Below, in pieces: positions 4,843 through 6,723 of a stretch of 6,723 nt of DNA. The position numbers and the translations under genes are program-made. Source of the stretch: Collinsella sp. (GTDB taxonomy: Bacteria; Actinomycetota; Coriobacteriia; Coriobacteriales; Coriobacteriaceae); NCBI GenBank assembly GCA_022728415.1, contig JAIJJM010000119.1, positions 1 to 6,723 on the forward strand, in the 5' to 3' direction. A model generated the notes under the pieces. That model worked only from the letters and a program-made list of their open reading frames with translations, was not told where the DNA came from and searched no databases. The stretch's first letter is position 1. Every line of letters starts with the position of its first letter.

Positions 4843-6203
4843 GATTCCTCCTTCATTGGCTTCCGGCCGTCTCCGGAGCTCCCGGATTGCTGGGAACGAA
4901 GGCGCCTTATGGTCTTGTTCAGTTGCGTGCGCCGATGTTCGAGATCGTCGATGACGGTTCCGAGCGCGTTCTCGTCCGTGTCTGGCGGAAGGAAGTCGCA
5001 TGAGCACAGGTCGGTGACTTTGGCGACGTGATCGTCCAACCCGGGGGAGCATAGCTGCGACATGGTCCTTGTGGTCGCGTAGCCCAGCATGTCCATCGCT
5101 TCCTGCATGGTGCCGCCGTTGCGCAGGAACGTCAGCGCATAGGTGGCCCGCAACGTGCGATACGTGCCGTCAGGCCGTCCGATCTTCTGGAACGCCTTCC
5201 TGAGGTTCGCTTGGAGCATGGCGGGATTCGGATAATCCGCCAGACGCCATTCCTGGCTGACCGGGAAGAGGAAGCACTCGTTGCTTCCGCTTGGGCAATA
5301 CCTTTCGGCGTGCCGTAGGATGGCAGGTTCCAGAAGGCCGGGGAGGGGGATGGTGTTGCCCCTGGGTCGATAGGCTTCCGTGATTCCGTATCCCGGCCTG
5401 CCTGGTTTGCGCACCACGTTCGAGTTGATGTGGATGAGATGATGTTCAGTATCGATGTCTCCCAGGCGCAGGGCGCAGATCTCGCCCATGTGCAGGCCTC
5501 CCGCCGTCAGTCCGAGCCAGACGACCAAACGAAGGTGTGCAGGCATCGCTTCAGCGAGCTCGCGCGCTTCTCTCACGGTCAGCGGTCGCTCGTTTCGGGA
5601 ATTCAGATCACGACCGGGCGTATCTATCCGGCATGGATTGGAGGGGAGAATAGGTTGTCCGTCGCCCAATCCGTCGGTCACTGCGGCGTTGAACACGCGG
5701 CGAAGCATCATCGTCGCACGCCGCAACCGGTACGGGGACATCGATGCCTGTGCCGCGTCGAACCATCGGTCGATATCCGCCTGCCTGATGTCAAGCAATT
5801 GACTGTTGCCGAAGGTCTGGTCCAGATCCCTGATGGCGGCTTTATGGGAGCCCATTGTCAGTGGGCTCAATTGCTCGCCCCGGCTGTTGCGCAGCTGCCG
5901 GCAATACCAGTCGCTGTATTCGCCGAAGGTCAGGCCATCGGGATTCTTGTAGACCAGCTTCCGTTCCGTCCTCTCCGACGGCGGAATCCATGCGCGTTCG
6001 CCTGCCCGATACTGTTCGACCAGCTCCCGCTCCTCGTTCAGCCAGCGTTCGGCGTCGGCCTTCCTATCAGGAGGGAAGTTTCGCTGCACTTTGACGGTGT
6101 TGTTGAGAGGGCTCCTGTACCTGGCCTGCCAGGCGGAGAGAACGCCCTTGGCGTTATGCCTTGCCACCAGCGTCCCGAAGGAACGCTTCGCTTTGTCGCC
6201 CAT
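4470..6203 (-). CDS. Tyrosine recombinase-like protein A, catalytically defective, reads through its former stop
   Basis: The ATG at 6203 has GGAGG (6214-6210) 6 nt upstream and opens MGDKAKRSFGTL. The protein is paralogous to the next gene: by eye, 32 of the first 65 residues are identical without gaps. It has an N-terminal arm, a core-binding domain (about 90-190), a catalytic-type domain (about 205-400) and a C-terminal coiled coil (417-440). At the six catalytic positions it has H238 for Arg, R279 for Lys, R349 for His, R352 (kept), Y375 for His and C385 for the Tyr nucleophile. It cannot cleave DNA by the normal mechanism. Yet no stop or frameshift interrupts 454 codons, so a DNA-binding or accessory role, or very recent decay, must be considered. 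The former TGA stop is now CGA (4841-4839), and translation continues 123 codons in a non-homologous frame to TGA at 4472-4470, for 577 residues in all. No clear promoter is seen upstream. Confidence 0.8.
   Translation of the reverse strand: MGDKAKRSFGTLVARHNAKGVLSAWQARYRSPLNNTVKVQRNFPPDRKADAERWLNEERELVEQYRAGERAWIPPSERTERKLVYKNPDGLTFGEYSDWYCRQLRNSRGEQLSPLTMGSHKAAIRDLDQTFGNSQLLDIRQADIDRWFDAAQASMSPYRLRRATMMLRRVFNAAVTDGLGDGQPILPSNPCRIDTPGRDLNSRNERPLTVREARELAEAMPAHLRLVVWLGLTAGGLHMGEICALRLGDIDTEHHLIHINSNVVRKPGRPGYGITEAYRPRGNTIPLPGLLEPAILRHAERYCPSGSNECFLFPVSQEWRLADYPNPAMLQANLRKAFQKIGRPDGTYRTLRATYALTFLRNGGTMQEAMDMLGYATTRTMSQLCSPGLDDHVAKVTDLCSCDFLPPDTDENALGTVIDDLEHRRTQLNKTIRRLRSQQSGSSGDGRKPMKEESRNGQSNENSEPSSNASARTGSGSPGRPGTRIPWTLPKRCSAISPLTRRTRRNNGWTRSDTSSACTISGSRNGSIPRNAGHWSPTRKRPVACRSTTSAICTTRPIARPTGPNSPIQGGRSSSGR
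4839..4853 (-). promoter_or_regulatory. Ribosome site and mutated ATGA stop/start overlap
   Basis: Read on the - strand, this is AAGGAGG (4853-4847), AATC, then ACGA (4842-4839). With T instead of C at the second base, the quartet would be ATGA: TGA ends the upstream integrase at 454 residues and ATG opens the downstream one. This arrangement is typical of translationally coupled gene pairs. Both frames were checked: 4842 is in the downstream frame and 4841 in the upstream frame. The + strand base concerned is G4841, where A would be expected. Confidence 0.8.
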
Positions 6204-6342
6204 GTCATACCTCCACGTATGAGTGACATTGATGAATGTGGTAGCGCAGGGCGCATTGTCCCTGCTCCAAAGAGTGAAGAGACCCGGTGCTGGCGAGCGG
6301 CTTCCGTCGGCTCCACAGCAACAGGAACGCGGTGCATAACAA

Positions 6343-6376
6343 TGACGGAGCCAGGCTGCGGCGCCTGGCTCCGTCA
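6343..6376. terminator. Perfect 14-bp hairpin upstream of the integrase pair
   Basis: TGACGGAGCCAGGC (6343-6356) and its exact complement (6363-6376) flank the six-base loop TGCGGC. On the - strand the stem is followed by TTGTTATG, a weak T-rich tail, so it may terminate leftward transcription arriving from beyond the right edge and insulate the integrase genes. On the + strand the trailing bases are AAGTAG, which does not suit a terminator. A protein-binding or recombination site is the alternative. Confidence 0.5.
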
Positions 6377-6684
6377 AAGTAGACACACGTCGGAATCGTT
6401 GTTATCCCATTTCCCCCACAGAAGTCAAACCCGATGCCAACAACACCGCCAGGGCCACCCGGGTTCTCATGTCAACCCCAGATTGGATGCCTAGGCAGTC
6501 GTCCTGATCGGCGCATGAACGCGGCATCGTCTTTGATGCCTCGCATGCGCCCGTCTGCTCAGGCGCATCCCCCAAGACGCCAACGGTCAGAAGCACATAC
6601 CAGAGTGCACACAACCTATCAAAGTACGCCCGCTGATTCGGGCCCCCTTATCTGAAACATCAGAATCAAGGACATACCGCTTGG
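6377..6684. other. Non-coding right flank, no supported gene
   Basis: Open frames here are short, overlap on both strands and lack family features. A loose dyad, ATGCGCC (6545-6551) with GGCGCAT (6562-6568), is visible. One tiny leftward frame, 6470-6402, would encode a 22-residue basic-then-hydrophobic peptide (MRTRVALAVLLASGLTSV...) with a GGGG stretch upstream, and it lies just before the 6343-6376 hairpin. It could be the remnant of a signal peptide or chance, and I do not call it a gene. No tRNA is seen. Confidence 0.4.
6626..6636 (+). repeat. 11-bp direct repeat, right copy (possible att remnant)
   Basis: This is an exact copy of 54-64. It lies about 420 bp upstream of the start of the first integrase gene, a reasonable place for one end of an integrase-borne element. 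This is positional inference only. Confidence 0.2.
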
Positions 6685-6711
6685 ACCCCGCTCCCGCAAG
6701 GGACGCGGGGT
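6685..6711 (+). terminator. GC-rich hairpin at the right edge
   Basis: ACCCCGC (6685-6691) pairs with GCGGGGT (6705-6711), and inside it TCCC pairs with GGGA around a GCAA tetraloop, with one bulged C at 6704. The 11-bp stem is very stable. The downstream tail TCTCGCGTTCCG is only partly T-rich and the window ends there, so the direction and the gene served are unknown. Confidence 0.4.
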
Positions 6712-6723
6712 TCTCGCGTTCCG

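Noticed and set aside
4843..5052. Longer start for the downstream integrase (up to 5052)
   Set aside because: The extra 70 residues are an out-of-frame reading of the upstream gene, rich in Arg, with no homology; the AAGGAGG at 4853-4847 marks the real start region.
4755..6135. 20-bp identical direct repeat (4755-4774 and 6116-6135)
   Set aside because: It lies at the same conserved AWQARY-encoding spot of the two paralogous integrases, so shared ancestry explains it; not a separate repeat element.
6204..6386. Longer start for the upstream integrase at 6386
   Set aside because: The added 61 residues are Cys/Arg-rich with no homology to the paralogue, run through the 6343-6376 hairpin region, and the ATG at 6203 has a GGAGG site and aligns with the start of the paralogue.
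6402..6470. 22-residue leftward peptide resembling a signal sequence
   Set aside because: It is too short, with no clear promoter or mature domain; a chance hydrophobic stretch is equally likely.
5430..6494. + strand frame of 354 codons
   Set aside because: It is antisense to the upstream integrase and continues into non-coding DNA; no recognisable domain.
1..6723. CRISPR array, tRNA or rRNA gene
   Set aside because: No regularly spaced repeats, no cloverleaf with T-loop consensus and no rRNA-like stretch were found on either strand.

Overview
The window is GC-rich DNA of high-GC Gram-positive character. An IS256-superfamily element of the IS1249 type, actinobacterial-looking codon use and strong GGAGG-type ribosome sites make a Bifidobacterium or close relative the best guess, but this is inference from style rather than from a marker gene. 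It is accessory DNA: an unknown gene, an abortive-infection gene, a transposon and a pair of integrases, with no housekeeping gene.

Left part (1-2027, + strand). After a short non-coding stretch comes an unrecognised 249-codon gene (192-941) whose C-terminal half resembles proteins of actinobacterial phages and mobile elements. Its stop codon overlaps the promoter of the next gene (996-1961), which encodes an Abi_2 (AbiD/AbiF-type) protein with an intact HEPN RNase motif, R204-N-x3-H209. The last codons of this gene contain a perfect consensus promoter (TTGACA, 16 bp, TATAAT). A strong hairpin with a T tract ends about 60 bp further on. Together they define a discrete small RNA gene of about 59 nt (about 1969-2027). 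An RNA partner or antitoxin next to an AbiF-type HEPN toxin is the most attractive reading of the window.

Middle (2045-3416). A complete IS256/IS1249-type element is bounded by perfect 27-bp inverted repeats. Its transposase, on the - strand, is frameshifted in a run of six G, which separates the catalytic Glu from the two Asp residues. No target duplication is visible.

Right part (3417-6723, - strand). Two tandem paralogous tyrosine recombinases of about 454 and 444 residues are transcribed leftward. Both are damaged in telling ways. The upstream one has an unbroken frame but has lost five of the six catalytic residues, including the Tyr nucleophile. The downstream one keeps five of six but has HxxH in place of HxxR. 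At their junction, what must have been an ATGA stop/start overlap reads ACGA. One base change has therefore removed the start of the downstream gene and the stop of the upstream gene, which now reads on for 123 further codons. Beyond 6204 no gene is supported, only hairpins.

Overall the window looks like a small integrated defence-carrying element whose own mobility functions have decayed or become non-catalytic, while the Abi-plus-RNA module looks intact. An 11-bp direct repeat near both window ends (54-64 and 6626-6636) might be an attachment-site remnant, but that is weak.
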